NCBI RefSeq assembly: GCF_014654615.1
Contig: NZ_BNBB01000019.1
Span: 1 to 64,000, forward strand
Length of the DNA stretch: 64,000 bases
Direction of reading: 5' to 3'
DNA from: Streptosporangium violaceochromogenes
Lineage (GTDB): Bacteria > Actinomycetota > Actinomycetes > Streptosporangiales > Streptosporangiaceae
The notes beneath the pieces are model-generated. The model ran no database searches, was not told the DNA's origin, and saw only the letters and a list, made by a program, of their open reading frames with translations. Positions within the stretch are counted from its first letter, which is position 1, and the number at the start of each line of letters is the position of its first letter. This document shows, one piece after another, positions 28,934-38,752 of this stretch. Both the position numbers and the translations under genes were made by a program.

Positions 28934-29813
28934 CGCGCACCTCGCCTCCGGATGACAGGCCGAGCAGCCGGGCGGGCTTGTCGAACCGGGCCAGGCGGCG
29001 CATCCAGGCGAACCCCGCGCCGAAGAACCCCGCGACCACGACCAGCACGGCCTGGCCCAGGGCGTTGTCGTACTCGGCGACGTAGGAGGGGTTGAACACC
29101 ACCAGCGCGACGGCGAAGGCGACGGCCGTGCCGACCACGATCTGCACGCTGCGGCGGGTGGAGCGGCGCTCGGCCTCGACCCGGCGGCGCATGTCGAGCT
29201 CCTCGCGGGCCGAGACGGCGAGCGCGCCCAGCACGTCCCGCAGCCCCGGGCCGCGCAGGCGGGCGTTGAGGATGAGCGCGGCCACGACGAGGTCGGCCGA
29301 GGGGTCGTCGAGCTCGTCGGCGAACAGCCGGAGCGCGTCGGGCAGAGGCATCCGGGTGTGCAGGCGGTCCACCAGCGCGCGCAGGTGCGGGCGGAGCGTG
29401 GGCGCGGCCGCGCGGATCGACGAGGGGATCGCCTGTTCCAGACCGGCGGCCCCGGCGATGGTGTCGCGGAGCGACTCGGTCCAGGCGGCCAGCCCCTCCA
29501 GCCGGTGCATCGCCGTGCGCTCCTCGGCCGCGCCGCCGGAAAGCCCCTTCCACCCCAGGGCCAGAAGCACCGCCCCCACCGCCATGACCGGCCAGCCGGT
29601 CACCACGAGCACGGCCACACCGGTGATCGCGCCGACCGCCGACCGGGTGGACAGGGCGCGGACCAGCTCGCGCCGTCCGGCCCTCCTGCCCGGGGAGGTG
29701 GGGCGGGGGCGCACGCCGTACAGGGCCAGGCCGAAAAGGAACACCCCGGCGCCGACCACCGCACCCGCGATCATGACCAGAGGGTCGAGCAGGCCGGGGG
29801 GTATCGGGATCAC
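28926..29813 (-). CDS. tadB: TadB, secretion F-domain membrane protein
   Basis: 295 residues with helices at both ends (VMIAGAVVGAGVFLFGLALYG; AVGAVLLALGWKGL; VGTAVAFAVALVVFN; QAVLVVVAGFFGAGFAW) and a T2SS-F domain around LAAWTESLRDTIAGAAGLEQA. Platform partner of TadC. Its start overlaps the cpaF stop (ATGA). Confidence 0.9.
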   Translation of the reverse strand: MIPIPPGLLDPLVMIAGAVVGAGVFLFGLALYGVRPRPTSPGRRAGRRELVRALSTRSAVGAITGVAVLVVTGWPVMAVGAVLLALGWKGLSGGAAEERTAMHRLEGLAAWTESLRDTIAGAAGLEQAIPSSIRAAAPTLRPHLRALVDRLHTRMPLPDALRLFADELDDPSADLVVAALILNARLRGPGLRDVLGALAVSAREELDMRRRVEAERRSTRRSVQIVVGTAVAFAVALVVFNPSYVAEYDNALGQAVLVVVAGFFGAGFAWMRRLARFDKPARLLGLSSGGEVRGE

Positions 29814-31111
29814 GCCCAGCCTCCCGGGTCGTACCCGTGGCGGGCCAGCTCCTCCAGGCAGGACAGCGGGGCGTTGGGCAGGACGCGGCCGTCGGGTGCC
29901 AGGGCGAACACCTCCGAGGAGAGCACCCGGCCGTCGACGCCGGCCACCTCGCGCACACTCGACACGAAACGGCGCAGCCTGCCGCCCGAGGCGTAGTCGT
30001 TGCGCTTCTCGACGAAGACCACGAAGTCGATCGCCCCGGCGATGAGCATGTGGGTGGCCTCGATCGGCAGGCGCTCGGAGGCCTGAAGCGCGTAGGTGGC
30101 GATGCGGTTGAAGACCTCCATGGAGGAGTTGGCGTGGATGGTGGACAGCGAGCCGTCGTTGCCCTGGGTCATGGCGTTGAGCATGGTGACGATCTCGTCG
30201 CCGAGCACCTCGCCGACGATCACCCGGGAGGGGTTCATCCGCAGCGAGCGGCGGACCAGTTCGGCCATGGAGATCTCGCCCTGCCCCTCGGAGTTGGGCA
30301 GGCGCTGCTCGAAGGCCACCACGTTGGGGTGAAGCTCGGAGAACTGGTCGAGGCCGAGCTCAAGGGCACGTTCCACGGTGATCAGGCGCTCGGAGGGCGG
30401 GATCTCGTTGGCCAGCGCGCGCAGAAGCGTCGTCTTCCCGGCGTTGGTGGAGCCGGAGATCATGATGTTCTTCCTGGCCGCCACGGCGGCCGACAGAAAG
30501 CGGCCGAGCTCCGGGGTGAGGGTGCCGTTTCCCACCAGGTCGGCGAGGAAGACCTTGCCCAGCCGGGCGCGGCGGATGGAGACGCACGGCCGGACCGTGA
30601 CGTCCATCACCGCCGACAGGCGGGAGCCGTCCGGCAGGCGCAGGTCGAGCTGCGGGTTGGCGGTGTCGAACGCCCGGCTGGACAGGCCGCTGTAGGCGGC
30701 GAGGACCTGGATCAGCTCGACCAGCTCCTCGTCGGACTCGGCCACCGGCTCGCGCATGGCCTCCCGGCCGTCGGCGTAGCCGACGAAGACCCGGTCGCAG
30801 CCGTTGATGTCGATGTTCTCGACCTCGGGGTCGTCGAGGAGGGGCTGCAGGCGGCCGACGCCGAACAGCGCGGCGTGGATGCCCGCGGCGAGGGCCTCCT
30901 CCTCCTCGGCGGTGGGCGGGGTCCTGCCGACGCCGATCTCGCCCCGGGCGAACTCCTCAAGCACCTGCGCGATCAGGGCGCGGGCGAACTGACGCTCGTC
31001 CTCGCCGGACATGGGCGCGAGGCCGCTCGCCTGGTCCAGGCGGCGCTGGTGGGCCAGCCGGTCGCCCACCTCCTGCCGGAAGCGCTTCACCAGGGCGTGG
31101 TCGACGGTCAT
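29810..31111 (-). CDS. tadA: CpaF/TadA-type pilus assembly ATPase
   Basis: 433 residues, a hexameric secretion ATPase powering Flp pilus assembly. Walker A is ISGSTNAGKTTLLRAL (about 218-232). The Asp box area has ITVERALELGL, Walker B RVIVGEVLGDE and the His box SLSTIHANSS. The N-terminal RLQPLLDDPEVENIDINGCD matches CpaF. The start at 31111 overlaps the upstream stop (ATGA). Confidence 0.95.
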   Translation of the reverse strand: MTVDHALVKRFRQEVGDRLAHQRRLDQASGLAPMSGEDERQFARALIAQVLEEFARGEIGVGRTPPTAEEEEALAAGIHAALFGVGRLQPLLDDPEVENIDINGCDRVFVGYADGREAMREPVAESDEELVELIQVLAAYSGLSSRAFDTANPQLDLRLPDGSRLSAVMDVTVRPCVSIRRARLGKVFLADLVGNGTLTPELGRFLSAAVAARKNIMISGSTNAGKTTLLRALANEIPPSERLITVERALELGLDQFSELHPNVVAFEQRLPNSEGQGEISMAELVRRSLRMNPSRVIVGEVLGDEIVTMLNAMTQGNDGSLSTIHANSSMEVFNRIATYALQASERLPIEATHMLIAGAIDFVVFVEKRNDYASGGRLRRFVSSVREVAGVDGRVLSSEVFALAPDGRVLPNAPLSCLEELARHGYDPGGWA

Positions 31112-31863
31112 ACGGCGGGCTCCGGGGCGCGGGCCTGGGCGACGAGGCGGGCGGCGAGCTCGCGGGCGGTACGGATCAGCAGCGAGCGGTCCAGGCGCCC
31201 GCCCCACTGGCCGCGCAGCAGTTCGGCGCCCTTGGGGTCGTGGGCGAGCCCGCCGACGAAGGCGACCTGTCTGCCGGTGGCGAGGACGATGCGGCGGACC
31301 TCCTCGATCGTGGAGCGGTACTGGCGGGGGTCGGCGATGACCACCACCGCGACCCGCGCCCCCTGGGGCATCACCTGGAGGCGCTCGCGCAGGTGGGCGA
31401 CGTGGTCCAGGCTCGCCCGGGTGAACAGAACGACCAGCGCGGCCTCGGACAGCAGCTCGGCCGTCTCCGGGTGGCCGCCCAGCCGCCCGCAGTCGGCCAG
31501 CACGTCGGCACCGGGCAGCGCCGCCAGGGCACGGCCGAGCGGGCCCCACAGCCAGGTCAGCCCGGCGGCCTGCTCGCCGTGGGTCAGCCCGGCCAGGACG
31601 TCCAGGCCGCCGACGATCTTCTGGGTGTGCTCCTGGATCTGCTCGGGCCGCAGCCCTCGGCGGGCCGTCGCGCCCAGCGTGAGCAGGCCGCGGCCGGGGT
31701 TGAGAACGCCGCCGTCGGCGGCGGGGAGCCGGTAGGCGAGGTCTCCCCCGGCCGGGTCGCACTCGGCGAGCAGCACCGGGCGGGGCCAGATCGCACCGAG
31801 GGCGGTGGCCGCCGTGGTCACGCCGGGAGCGCCCTTGTCGGCGGCGAGCACGATGAGCGCCAC
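31108..31863 (-). CDS. CpaE-like MinD/ParA-type protein
   Basis: 251 residues, GTG start 1 bp from the preceding stop. The N-terminus ALIVLAADKGAPGVTTAATAL keeps the shape of a deviant Walker A, but the usual KGGxGKT is replaced by DKGAPGVTT, so the catalytic lysine is missing at the P-loop. LLAECDPAGGDLAYRL supplies the next acidic motif. CpaE proteins position Tad machines at the cell pole or membrane; this member may bind without hydrolysing ATP. Confidence 0.8.
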   Translation of the reverse strand: MALIVLAADKGAPGVTTAATALGAIWPRPVLLAECDPAGGDLAYRLPAADGGVLNPGRGLLTLGATARRGLRPEQIQEHTQKIVGGLDVLAGLTHGEQAAGLTWLWGPLGRALAALPGADVLADCGRLGGHPETAELLSEAALVVLFTRASLDHVAHLRERLQVMPQGARVAVVVIADPRQYRSTIEEVRRIVLATGRQVAFVGGLAHDPKGAELLRGQWGGRLDRSLLIRTARELAARLVAQARAPEPAV

Positions 31864-31864
31864 G

Positions 31865-32563
31865 TCAGCGCGCCCCGGGCAGCTCGGCCAGCGCGATCTC
31901 GCCGCTGGAGGAGTAGGCGGCGATGGCGGGCGACAGGGTGGCGTCCACGACGATCGCGACCTGGCCGGTCGAGGTGTTCCTGCTGCTCACCCCGACCCAG
32001 TGCACGAGCGCGCTCGGCGCGAGCGTCCGGCTCTCCGCCGCGCCGCCGCCGCGACCGGGCACGTAGATCACCTGGACGCGGTCGCCCTCGGTGAGGGTCG
32101 GGGGCATCTGGCCGGCCTTGAGCGACAGGCCCACGATGGCCTTGCCGGGCCCGAGCTCCCTGCTGGAGGAGACGACCATGTCGGGGGTCAGGAGGGTGCC
32201 GGGCAGGAGGGTGACCCGGGCGAAGTTCTCCGCGACGCGGGCGCGGTCGGCCCAGGCCACGTAGGCGATGCCGGTGTCGGCGATCTGGACCTCCCTCATG
32301 GCCTCCTGGAGCATGGGCTGCCCGGCGCCGATCTGGCGGCTGACGCCGATCGCCGAGACCCGGTCGCCGCTGCGCAGGACCAGCAGGGTGGTGGCCAGCG
32401 CGCCGCCCAGGATGAGCAGCAGGGCGAGGGCCGCGAGCGCGGGCTTGCGCTCGCGCGGGGGCACGGGAAGCTTGCGCGACGCCGGCCCCGAAAGGGCTGT
32501 CGGCGAACCCGGCCGCTCGGCGCTCGCCGGGGCACGGCCCGCCGGCTTCTCACTGGTCCTCAT
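31865..32563 (-). CDS. SAF-domain membrane protein (CpaB-like), first gene of the Tad operon
   Basis: 232 residues: a basic Pro-rich cytoplasmic tail, one helix (ALAALALLLILGGALATTLLV, about 42-62), then a SAF domain (IGVSRQIGAGQPMLQEAMREV; LLPGTLLTPDMVV; VGLSLKAGQMP). CpaB/RcpC proteins with SAF domains assist pilus export. With no outer membrane here, it probably binds the cell wall. Confidence 0.82.
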   Translation of the reverse strand: MRTSEKPAGRAPASAERPGSPTALSGPASRKLPVPPRERKPALAALALLLILGGALATTLLVLRSGDRVSAIGVSRQIGAGQPMLQEAMREVQIADTGIAYVAWADRARVAENFARVTLLPGTLLTPDMVVSSSRELGPGKAIVGLSLKAGQMPPTLTEGDRVQVIYVPGRGGGAAESRTLAPSALVHWVGVSSRNTSTGQVAIVVDATLSPAIAAYSSSGEIALAELPGAR

Positions 32564-32743
32564 GGGCAGGGGGGACTCCCAGAGTCATCGCAAACACGGA
32601 GGCTACTCGCTTGAATTTACGCCATAATGCGCACCGCACCGCTGAAGTTCCGGACAAAAGCCAGCACCCATGCTGGGTCGATAGGAACGGGTCTGTCAAC
32701 GTCACCCTGGAAGAAAGTAGCGGTTTCGCCAGGTGACAAGCGA

Positions 32744-32760
32744 CTTATCGGGGCGATAAG
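32744..32760. promoter_or_regulatory. 17-bp inverted repeat, possible operator
   Basis: CTTATCGGGGCGATAAG: perfect 7-bp arms around GGG, 180 bp upstream of the Tad operon start and about 560 bp upstream of the EssC-like gene. Its shape suits a dimeric repressor or activator. Confidence 0.4.
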
Positions 32761-32999
32761 GACAGTGATTAACTCATGTATCATCTATCCCGGATGTTTA
32801 CCCGCCCTCATTCCCGGGGAAAGCGCTGTCCCCTTCCCCTCGCGCCCGAAGGCCTCCCCGCCTCCCCCTCAGGGCCCGCCACGCCTCCCTCCCCTCGAAA
32901 AGTGCACGCGCCGGGTCGCCCTCCTCTTTCGCGCCCGGCAGGGCGCGGCGGAAAGGCGCGGGCGGCGCCCCCCGGCGGGAGGCCCGGGCGGGCGACCGC

Positions 33000-33074
33000 G
33001 ACGGAAGGCGTCAGACGGGCGTCCGAGGCACGTGGCCGGGACGGAAGGCCGGGACGGAAGGCGTCAGACGGGCG
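33000..33074. repeat. Perfect 22-bp direct repeat, 53-bp period
   Basis: Identical 22-mers at 33000-33021 and 33053-33074, with a third partial copy (gacggaagg) at about 33040-33048. Not coding. Confidence 0.85.
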
Positions 33075-33104
33075 GCACGGCGTCCGGACGCGCGCCGGGC
33101 CGGG

Positions 33105-33221
33105 TTTTCCACAGCTCAGGGCAGCGGTCCCCAGGAAGGCCGAAAACACGAATGCCCTTCTAAACCGCCATAACCAACCACTATCAACGACAGTTATCCA
33201 CAGGCTGTCATGTTTTCCACA
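33105..33221. promoter_or_regulatory. Cluster of three DnaA-box-like 9-mers
   Basis: TTTTCCACA (33105-33113), TTATCCACA (33194-33202, a perfect strong box) and TTTTCCACA (33213-33221), all on the plus strand and within 120 bp upstream of the EssC-like gene. No dnaA, dnaN or rnpA genes are nearby, so this is not the standard chromosomal origin. Confidence 0.45.
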
Positions 33222-33317
33222 TACCGGGTCACAGCCCCGGCACCCCGGCAAACCATCCCGCCGAGGCGGTCACCACTCGATACCGTGAAGCGGGGCTCCG
33301 ACCCGAGGAGAGCAGCG

Positions 33318-36300
33318 ATGCGGATCACGCTCACCGTGCTCGGCCGGCACGCCGACCGCGACGTCGTGATCGAGGGCGACGAGACGACCACGGTGGCCCG
33401 GCTCGCCGAGTCGCTCGCCGGTCAGGGCGGTGAGCGGCCGAGCAACGTGGTGCGGCTGACCCGCAGCAAGGCCCCCTACGGCCTGGGACGCGCCACCTCC
33501 GCCGCCGAGCCCGCGACCCTCTGGCGGGACGGCCGTCCCCTGCCCCCCGCGCAGCCCGCGCTCGGCCTGCTCCGCGACGGCGACCTCGTCACCCTCGACC
33601 ACGACCTGGCCCCGGCCACGGTCGCCGAGGAGCCGGGCGGCGTCGTGGAGATCCGCGTGGTCGGCGGGCCCGCCGCCGGGTCGGTGCACCGCCTCGGCCT
33701 GGGGGTTCACACCATCGGCTCCGACACCGCCTGCGCCGTTCCCGTCGCCGACCCCCTGCTGCCCCCGGAGGCGGCCGTGGTGCGGCTCACCCCCGACGCC
33801 ATCGTCGTGGAGCCGGCGGCGAAGGCCACGCCGACCCTGGACCGCGCGCCGGTCGAGGGGCCGGTGCCCTGGCCCGAGCACGCCGTCCTGGCCTGCGGCG
33901 CGACCGCGCTGACCCTGCGGGCGGTGGAGCCCGCCGACGCCCACCTGGACCCCCAGCCCGACGGCGGCCTGGCCTACAACCGGCCGCCCCGGCTCCGCCC
34001 GCCGGCGAGCCCCAGAAGACTGGAGGTCCCGGCCGAGCCGAAACGCGCCGAGACGATGCGGCTGCAACTGCTCACCGCCTTCCTGCCCGCCGCGCTCGGG
34101 GTGGGCATGGCCTGGGCGCTGCACGTCTGGTACTTCCTGCTGATGGCGCTGATGACACCGCTGATCATGATCGGCCAGTGGTGGAGCGACAGGCGGCACG
34201 GCCGCAAGCAGTACCGCCGGCGGATGAAGCTCTACCGGGAACGGCTGAAGGCCTTCGAGGCCGACGTCGAGCGCGCCCGCGCCGCCGACGAGGCCGGCCG
34301 CCGCGCCGCCGCCCCCGACCCCGCCGAGGTGCTGCTCACCGCGACCGGTCCCCGCCGGCGGCTGTGGGAGCGCCGCGGCCACGACACCGACGCCCTCAGG
34401 CTGCGGGTGGGCCTCGCCGACCTCCCCGCCGACCTGGAGTTCGCCGCCGAGCGCTCCGCCCCCGCCGACACCCCCCTGCCCGATCCGCCCGACTGCCACG
34501 CGGTTCCGGTGGCGCTGGCCATGCGCCTGCTGGGGGTCGCCGGTCTGACCGGGCCCCGGCGGGCGGCGACCGGGCTGGCCCGGTGGCTGGTCGGCCAGGC
34601 CGCCGCGCTGCACAGCCCCCGCGACCTGGCGATCGTGGTGCTGTCGGCGCACCGCGACGGGGGTGAGAACTGGAGCTGGGTGCGATGGCTGCCGCACTGC
34701 GCCCCGCGCGGCGGGCAGGAGTGCGTGGCGCTGGTGGGCGCCGACCCGGAGACCGCGGCCCGCAGGGTCGCCGAACTGACCGCGCTGATCGACGGGCGCC
34801 TCGGCGACGACGACGGCCCGGCGGCCCGGCTCGGCCGCCTCCCGGCGGGCTGGGGCGACCCCGGCGACCCCCCGGGCCGCTCCGAGACGGCCCCCCTCTA
34901 CGACGAGCGCCCCCACGACGTGCTGGTGATCCTGGACGGCGCCCAGGTGCTGCGCGCGCTGCCGGGTATGCCGCAGGTCCTGCGGCAGGGCCCCCGGGCG
35001 GGCGTCTACACCCTGGCCCTCGACGACGACCAGCGGCTGCTGCCCGAAGAGTGCGCCACCGTCGCCGACGTGGCCGGCGACGGCACCGTACGGCTGCGCG
35101 GCGGCGGCCTGGACGGCCTCGGTGAGATCCTGGCCGACCAGGTCTCGGTCCCCTGGTGCGACCGGCTCGCCCGCGCCCTGGCCCCCGTCCGCGACGTCAG
35201 CCGCGACGACGCGAGCGCGGCCCTTCCGGGGTCGGCGCGGCTGCTGGACCTGCTCGGCCTGCCCTCGGTGACGGGCGCCGCGCTCGCCGAACGCTGGGGC
35301 CGGGCCACCGACGCGGTGATCGGGGCCGGCCCCGACGGGCCGTTCTCCGTCGACCTGCGCGCCGACGGACCGCACGCGCTCATCGCCGGCACCACCGGCG
35401 CCGGCAAGTCCGAGCTGCTGCAGACCCTGATCTGCTCGCTGGCGGTCGCCAACCGTCCCGACGAGATGACGTTCGTGCTGATCGACTACAAGGGCGGGGC
35501 GGCCTTCAAGGAGTGCGTACGGCTCCCGCACACCGTCGGCATGGTCAGCGACCTCGACGGCCACCTGACCCAGCGGGCCCTGGCCTCCCTGGCCGCCGAG
35601 ATCCGCAGGCGCGAGCGCCTGCTGCTGGCCGCCGGGGCCAAGGACGTCGACGACTACCACGAACTCCGCGACACGCTGCGCGCCCGCGCCTCCCGCGACC
35701 TGCTCGTGGCCGGGGGCGGCGCCTCGGTCAGGCATCTGCGCGGGCGGGCCGAGCCGCCGGCCGCCCTTCCCCGGCTGGTGCTGGTCATCGACGAGTTCGC
35801 GGCCATGGTCAGCGAGCTGCCCGACTTCATGACCGGGCTGGTGGACATCGCCAGGCGGGGCCGGTCGCTCGGCATCCACCTCATCCTGGCCACCCAGCGG
35901 CCCGGCGGCGTGGTGACCGCCGACATCCAGGCCAACACCTCGCTGCGGATCGCGCTGCGGGTCACCGAGTCCTCCGAGTCCGCCGACGTCATCGACCGGC
36001 CGGACGCCGCGCACATCTCCACGTCCACCCCCGGCCGGTGCTACGTGAAGTCCGGCGCGGGCGCGGCGACGGCCGTGCAGGCCGCGCGCGTCGGCGGGCG
36101 GGGGCCCGGTGATCCGGGTGAGGCCAGGGTGCGGGTGACCGAGGTGGGGTGGCGCGCCCTGGGGCGGCCGCCGTCCACCGCCGAGACCGCGCCCGAGGGG
36201 TCGGCGGTCACCGACCTGTCCGTGCTCGCCGACGCCCTGGCCGAGGCCGCCCGCGTGGCCGGGGTCCCCCGGCAGCCCAGCCCCTGGCTCGCGCCCCTGG

Positions 36301-37928
36301 ACGACCTCCTGGTGCTCCCCGGACCTTTCTCCCCGCCCGGGGCGCCGGGGTCGTGCGGTGACGGCCCGCCGTACCGCGCCGGGGCCGAGGAGGTGCCGCC
36401 GCTGGCGTTCGGGGTGACCGACCTGCCCTGGGAGCAGGGCCGCCGGGCGCTGGCACTGGACCTCGCGCACGGCGGGCACCTGCTCCTCGCGGGCACCTCC
36501 CGCAGCGGGCGCTCCACCGCGCTGCGCACGCTGGCGGGGGCGATCGCGGCGGGGGCGTCCCCCGGGGACGTGCACGTGCACGCGATCGACTGCGGCTCGG
36601 GGGCGCTGCTGCCGCTGGTGGCCCTGCCCCACTGCGGGGCGGTGGTGACCCGTGACCAGCTCGACCGGATGGAGCGGCTGCTGGCCCGCCTGCGCGCCGA
36701 GGTCGGACGGCGCCAGCAGCTCCTCGCCGAGGCGGGGTACGCCTCGCTGGCCGAGATGCGCGCCGCCGGGGGGACGCGACCACCCTGGATGGTGCTGATG
36801 CTCGACCGCTGGGAGGGGTTCGTCGCGGCGTTCGAGGGCTACGACTACGGGCGGCTGATCGAGGCGGTGATGCAGCTGCTGCGGGAGGGCCCGGCGGTCG
36901 GCCTCCGCGCCGTGGTGACCGGCGACCGGTCGGCGCTGATCGGGCAGATCTCCACGGTCTTCGACGACCGGCTGGTCCTGCGCCTGGCCGATCCCGCCGA
37001 CTACGGTCTCGCCGGGCTGCCCGTCAAGGACCTGCCCGCCACGCTCGGCCCCGGCCGCGCGCTGTCCACCGGCGAGCACGGCGTCGTCGAGAGCCAGATC
37101 GCGCTGCTCTGCGACGACCCCTCCGGCCCCGCCCAGGTCGCCGCCCTCCAGGCCCTCGCCCGCGCGGTGCCCGCACGCTTCGCGACGGGGCGCGCGGCCG
37201 AGGGGTCCGGGTGGGTGTGGGAGCCCGGGAAGACGGAGCCGCCGTTGCGGGTGGACGCCCTGCCGATGCGGGTCACCGCCGAACAGGCGCTGGAGCTGGC
37301 GCCGTCCTTCGCGCCCCCCTCGCCGCTGTGGGCACTGCTCGGGGTCGGGGGCGACGCGCTGGCCCCGCTCGGCGTCGACCTGCTCGCGCACGGCCCCGGC
37401 GCGGTCGTCGCCGGCCCCGCGAGGTCGGGCCGCTCAAGCGCGCTGCTGACCGCCGCCCACTCGCTGCTGGCCGCGGGGACGCCGGTGGCCCTGGTCACCC
37501 CCCGGCGCAGCCCGCTGGCCACGCTGGCGGACGCCCCGGGGGTGCTGGCGGTCCTCGACGCGAACGGCGACCTGGCCGGGGCCGTCGCGGGACGGGAGCG
37601 GTACGTGGTGATCGTCGACGACGCCGAGCTGGTCTCCGCCGACTCGCCCCTGGGCATGGCCCTGGAGCAGGTGCTCCGCACCGGCCGCGACGGCGAGCAC
37701 GGCCTGATCGCCGGCGGCACCACCGGAGACCTCACCACGGCCTACCGGGGCTTCGTGGCCGAGGCCCGCAAGTCGCGGACCGGGCTGCTGCTGTCGGTGC
37801 AGAGCCCGGCCGACGGCGACCTGTTCACCGTCCGGCTGCCCCGCGGCGCGGTCGGCGGCCCGCCCGGACGGGGACTGCTGATCACACTGGGTACGGCGAC
37901 CCCCGTGCAGGCGGCCCTGCCGGGGTGA
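33318..37928 (+). CDS. FHA-containing EssC/EccC-type FtsK/SpoIIIE ATPase (type VII secretion)
   Basis: 1536 residues; ATG with GAGGAG 7 nt upstream. An N-terminal ubiquitin-like/FHA-like part (about 1-200, with [20 protein letters not shown]) is followed by two membrane helices (about 250-295) and three FtsK/SpoIIIE domains. Domain 1 (about 690) has a full Walker [14 protein letters not shown] and Walker [13 protein letters not shown]. Domains 2 (about 1057, [13 protein letters not shown]) and 3 (about 1367, [13 protein letters not shown]) have Arg in place of the Walker lysine. This matches the motor of type VII secretion, where C-terminal domains bind WXG100 substrates. No EccB, EccD, EccE or mycosin gene is seen. 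Confidence 0.9.
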   Translation: MRITLTVLGRHADRDVVIEGDETTTVARLAESLAGQGGERPSNVVRLTRSKAPYGLGRATSAAEPATLWRDGRPLPPAQPALGLLRDGDLVTLDHDLAPATVAEEPGGVVEIRVVGGPAAGSVHRLGLGVHTIGSDTACAVPVADPLLPPEAAVVRLTPDAIVVEPAAKATPTLDRAPVEGPVPWPEHAVLACGATALTLRAVEPADAHLDPQPDGGLAYNRPPRLRPPASPRRLEVPAEPKRAETMRLQLLTAFLPAALGVGMAWALHVWYFLLMALMTPLIMIGQWWSDRRHGRKQYRRRMKLYRERLKAFEADVERARAADEAGRRAAAPDPAEVLLTATGPRRRLWERRGHDTDALRLRVGLADLPADLEFAAERSAPADTPLPDPPDCHAVPVALAMRLLGVAGLTGPRRAATGLARWLVGQAAALHSPRDLAIVVLSAHRDGGENWSWVRWLPHCAPRGGQECVALVGADPETAARRVAELTALIDGRLGDDDGPAARLGRLPAGWGDPGDPPGRSETAPLYDERPHDVLVILDGAQVLRALPGMPQVLRQGPRAGVYTLALDDDQRLLPEECATVADVAGDGTVRLRGGGLDGLGEILADQVSVPWCDRLARALAPVRDVSRDDASAALPGSARLLDLLGLPSVTGAALAERWGRATDAVIGAGPDGPFSVDLRADGPHALIAGTTGAGKSELLQTLICSLAVANRPDEMTFVLIDYKGGAAFKECVRLPHTVGMVSDLDGHLTQRALASLAAEIRRRERLLLAAGAKDVDDYHELRDTLRARASRDLLVAGGGASVRHLRGRAEPPAALPRLVLVIDEFAAMVSELPDFMTGLVDIARRGRSLGIHLILATQRPGGVVTADIQANTSLRIALRVTESSESADVIDRPDAAHISTSTPGRCYVKSGAGAATAVQAARVGGRGPGDPGEARVRVTEVGWRALGRPPSTAETAPEGSAVTDLSVLADALAEAARVAGVPRQPSPWLAPLDDLLVLPGPFSPPGAPGSCGDGPPYRAGAEEVPPLAFGVTDLPWEQGRRALALDLAHGGHLLLAGTSRSGRSTALRTLAGAIAAGASPGDVHVHAIDCGSGALLPLVALPHCGAVVTRDQLDRMERLLARLRAEVGRRQQLLAEAGYASLAEMRAAGGTRPPWMVLMLDRWEGFVAAFEGYDYGRLIEAVMQLLREGPAVGLRAVVTGDRSALIGQISTVFDDRLVLRLADPADYGLAGLPVKDLPATLGPGRALSTGEHGVVESQIALLCDDPSGPAQVAALQALARAVPARFATGRAAEGSGWVWEPGKTEPPLRVDALPMRVTAEQALELAPSFAPPSPLWALLGVGGDALAPLGVDLLAHGPGAVVAGPARSGRSSALLTAAHSLLAAGTPVALVTPRRSPLATLADAPGVLAVLDANGDLAGAVAGRERYVVIVDDAELVSADSPLGMALEQVLRTGRDGEHGLIAGGTTGDLTTAYRGFVAEARKSRTGLLLSVQSPADGDLFTVRLPRGAVGGPPGRGLLITLGTATPVQAALPG

Positions 37929-38017
37929 TCGTCCGGCCTCTCCGCCGGACCCCGGAACGCGGCCTCCGGGGCCTCCGGCGTGTCCCGGCGCGCGGAGGCG
38001 ACGCCGGGGCGGCGGCG

Positions 38018-38290
38018 TCAGCGCGTGGCGGACTCGATGTTGCCCCGGTAGGTGTTGATCACCCTGGACGCCTCGGCGAGCTCCTCGGACATGCGCTGGA
38101 AGGCCGCGCGGTAGTTCTGCCAGGCCTCGGTGAAGCGCTGGGCGCCGGGGCCGGTCCAGGCGGTGCCGACCTTGGCGGCCTCCCTGTCCAGGGCGGCCAT
38201 GGTGGCCCTCACCTGGTCGGCCTGCTGGGTGAACTGGGTGGCCATCTGCTGCATTTCCGCGGGGTTGCCGCCGAGCAAGTTCTGGCTCAT
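38018..38290 (-). CDS. WXG100-family secreted protein (ESAT-6-like)
   Basis: 90 residues; ATG at 38290 with AAGGAG 6 nt upstream. Helix-turn-helix hairpin with WTG at the turn ([12 protein letters not shown]) and a second helix ending [13 protein letters not shown]. Exported folded, as a dimer, by type VII secretion. The usual C-terminal YxxxD/E signal is only approximate (YRGNIE). Its 3' end faces that of the EssC-like gene 90 bp away, making it the likely substrate. Confidence 0.93.
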   Translation of the reverse strand: MSQNLLGGNPAEMQQMATQFTQQADQVRATMAALDREAAKVGTAWTGPGAQRFTEAWQNYRAAFQRMSEELAEASRVINTYRGNIESATR

Positions 38291-38752
38291 GCCAGTCTCC
38301 TTCAAGGTGTCAGGGGGAGCTCACCAAACGAAATCACGATAGGTGAGCGGATCACAGGGGTAACCGGATTATGCCGAGCGGCTATGGATCTTCCCACACG
38401 TACGGACCGCCTAACGTCCCCTTTTTTCTTGAAATTTCACAAAATAGAGGTTGCGGATAGGAAGAAAACACCAAACAAGCACAACCGGAATAAGCACCAC
38501 CGGCATGGAGGCCTCCGCCGCGAGGCCGGCACACGACCACCGCGAGACCACCGGGAGGTCACCGCGAAAACACCGCGAGGCCGCCCCGAGACCACCGCCG
38601 GGCGGGAATGTCCCGGCGCCCCGCCCGACGCCGGCAATCCCCCGCCGAAGACCCCGGCGGGCGGGCCCCACCGCCTTCCCGCAAGACGGAGGACGCCTAC
38701 ACTCCGTGGGAGGCCCGCCCATCCCCGTTCGCGCGATGAAGGGAACAATCCG
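38291..38752. other. Intergenic region between WXG100 gene and accA
   Basis: About 460 bp, divergent. A CATAAT hexamer on the minus strand (38368-38373) could be the -10 of the WXG100 gene. 38421-38490 is only about 37% GC by hand count, an A-rich block. 38537-38605 contains loosely repeated accgcgag units. No gene was recognised. Confidence 0.6.

Larger units (their letters stand above)
32564..33317. other. 754-bp divergent intergenic region, Tad operon / EssC-like gene
   Basis: No convincing gene on either strand. Contents: a 17-bp inverted repeat (32744-32760), a GC-rich block with a perfect 22-bp direct repeat (33000-33021 and 33053-33074), three DnaA-box-like 9-mers (33105-33113, 33194-33202, 33213-33221), and relatively AT-rich DNA around 32590-32810 and 33150-33230. 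It must hold the promoters of two large divergent units. Confidence 0.7.

Noticed and set aside
33105-33221. Replication origin (oriC)
   Set aside because: Only three boxes, and no dnaA, dnaN, gyrB or rpmH neighbours; kept only as a DnaA-box-like cluster.
33270-37391. 1373-codon minus-strand frame antisense to the EssC-like gene
   Set aside because: A shadow frame of very GC-rich DNA with low-complexity Gly/His/Arg sequence and no domain; the plus-strand frame has clear Walker motifs.
38537-38605. Tandem repeat array of accgcgag-like units
   Set aside because: Copies are too degenerate to define a period; mentioned only as part of the gap.
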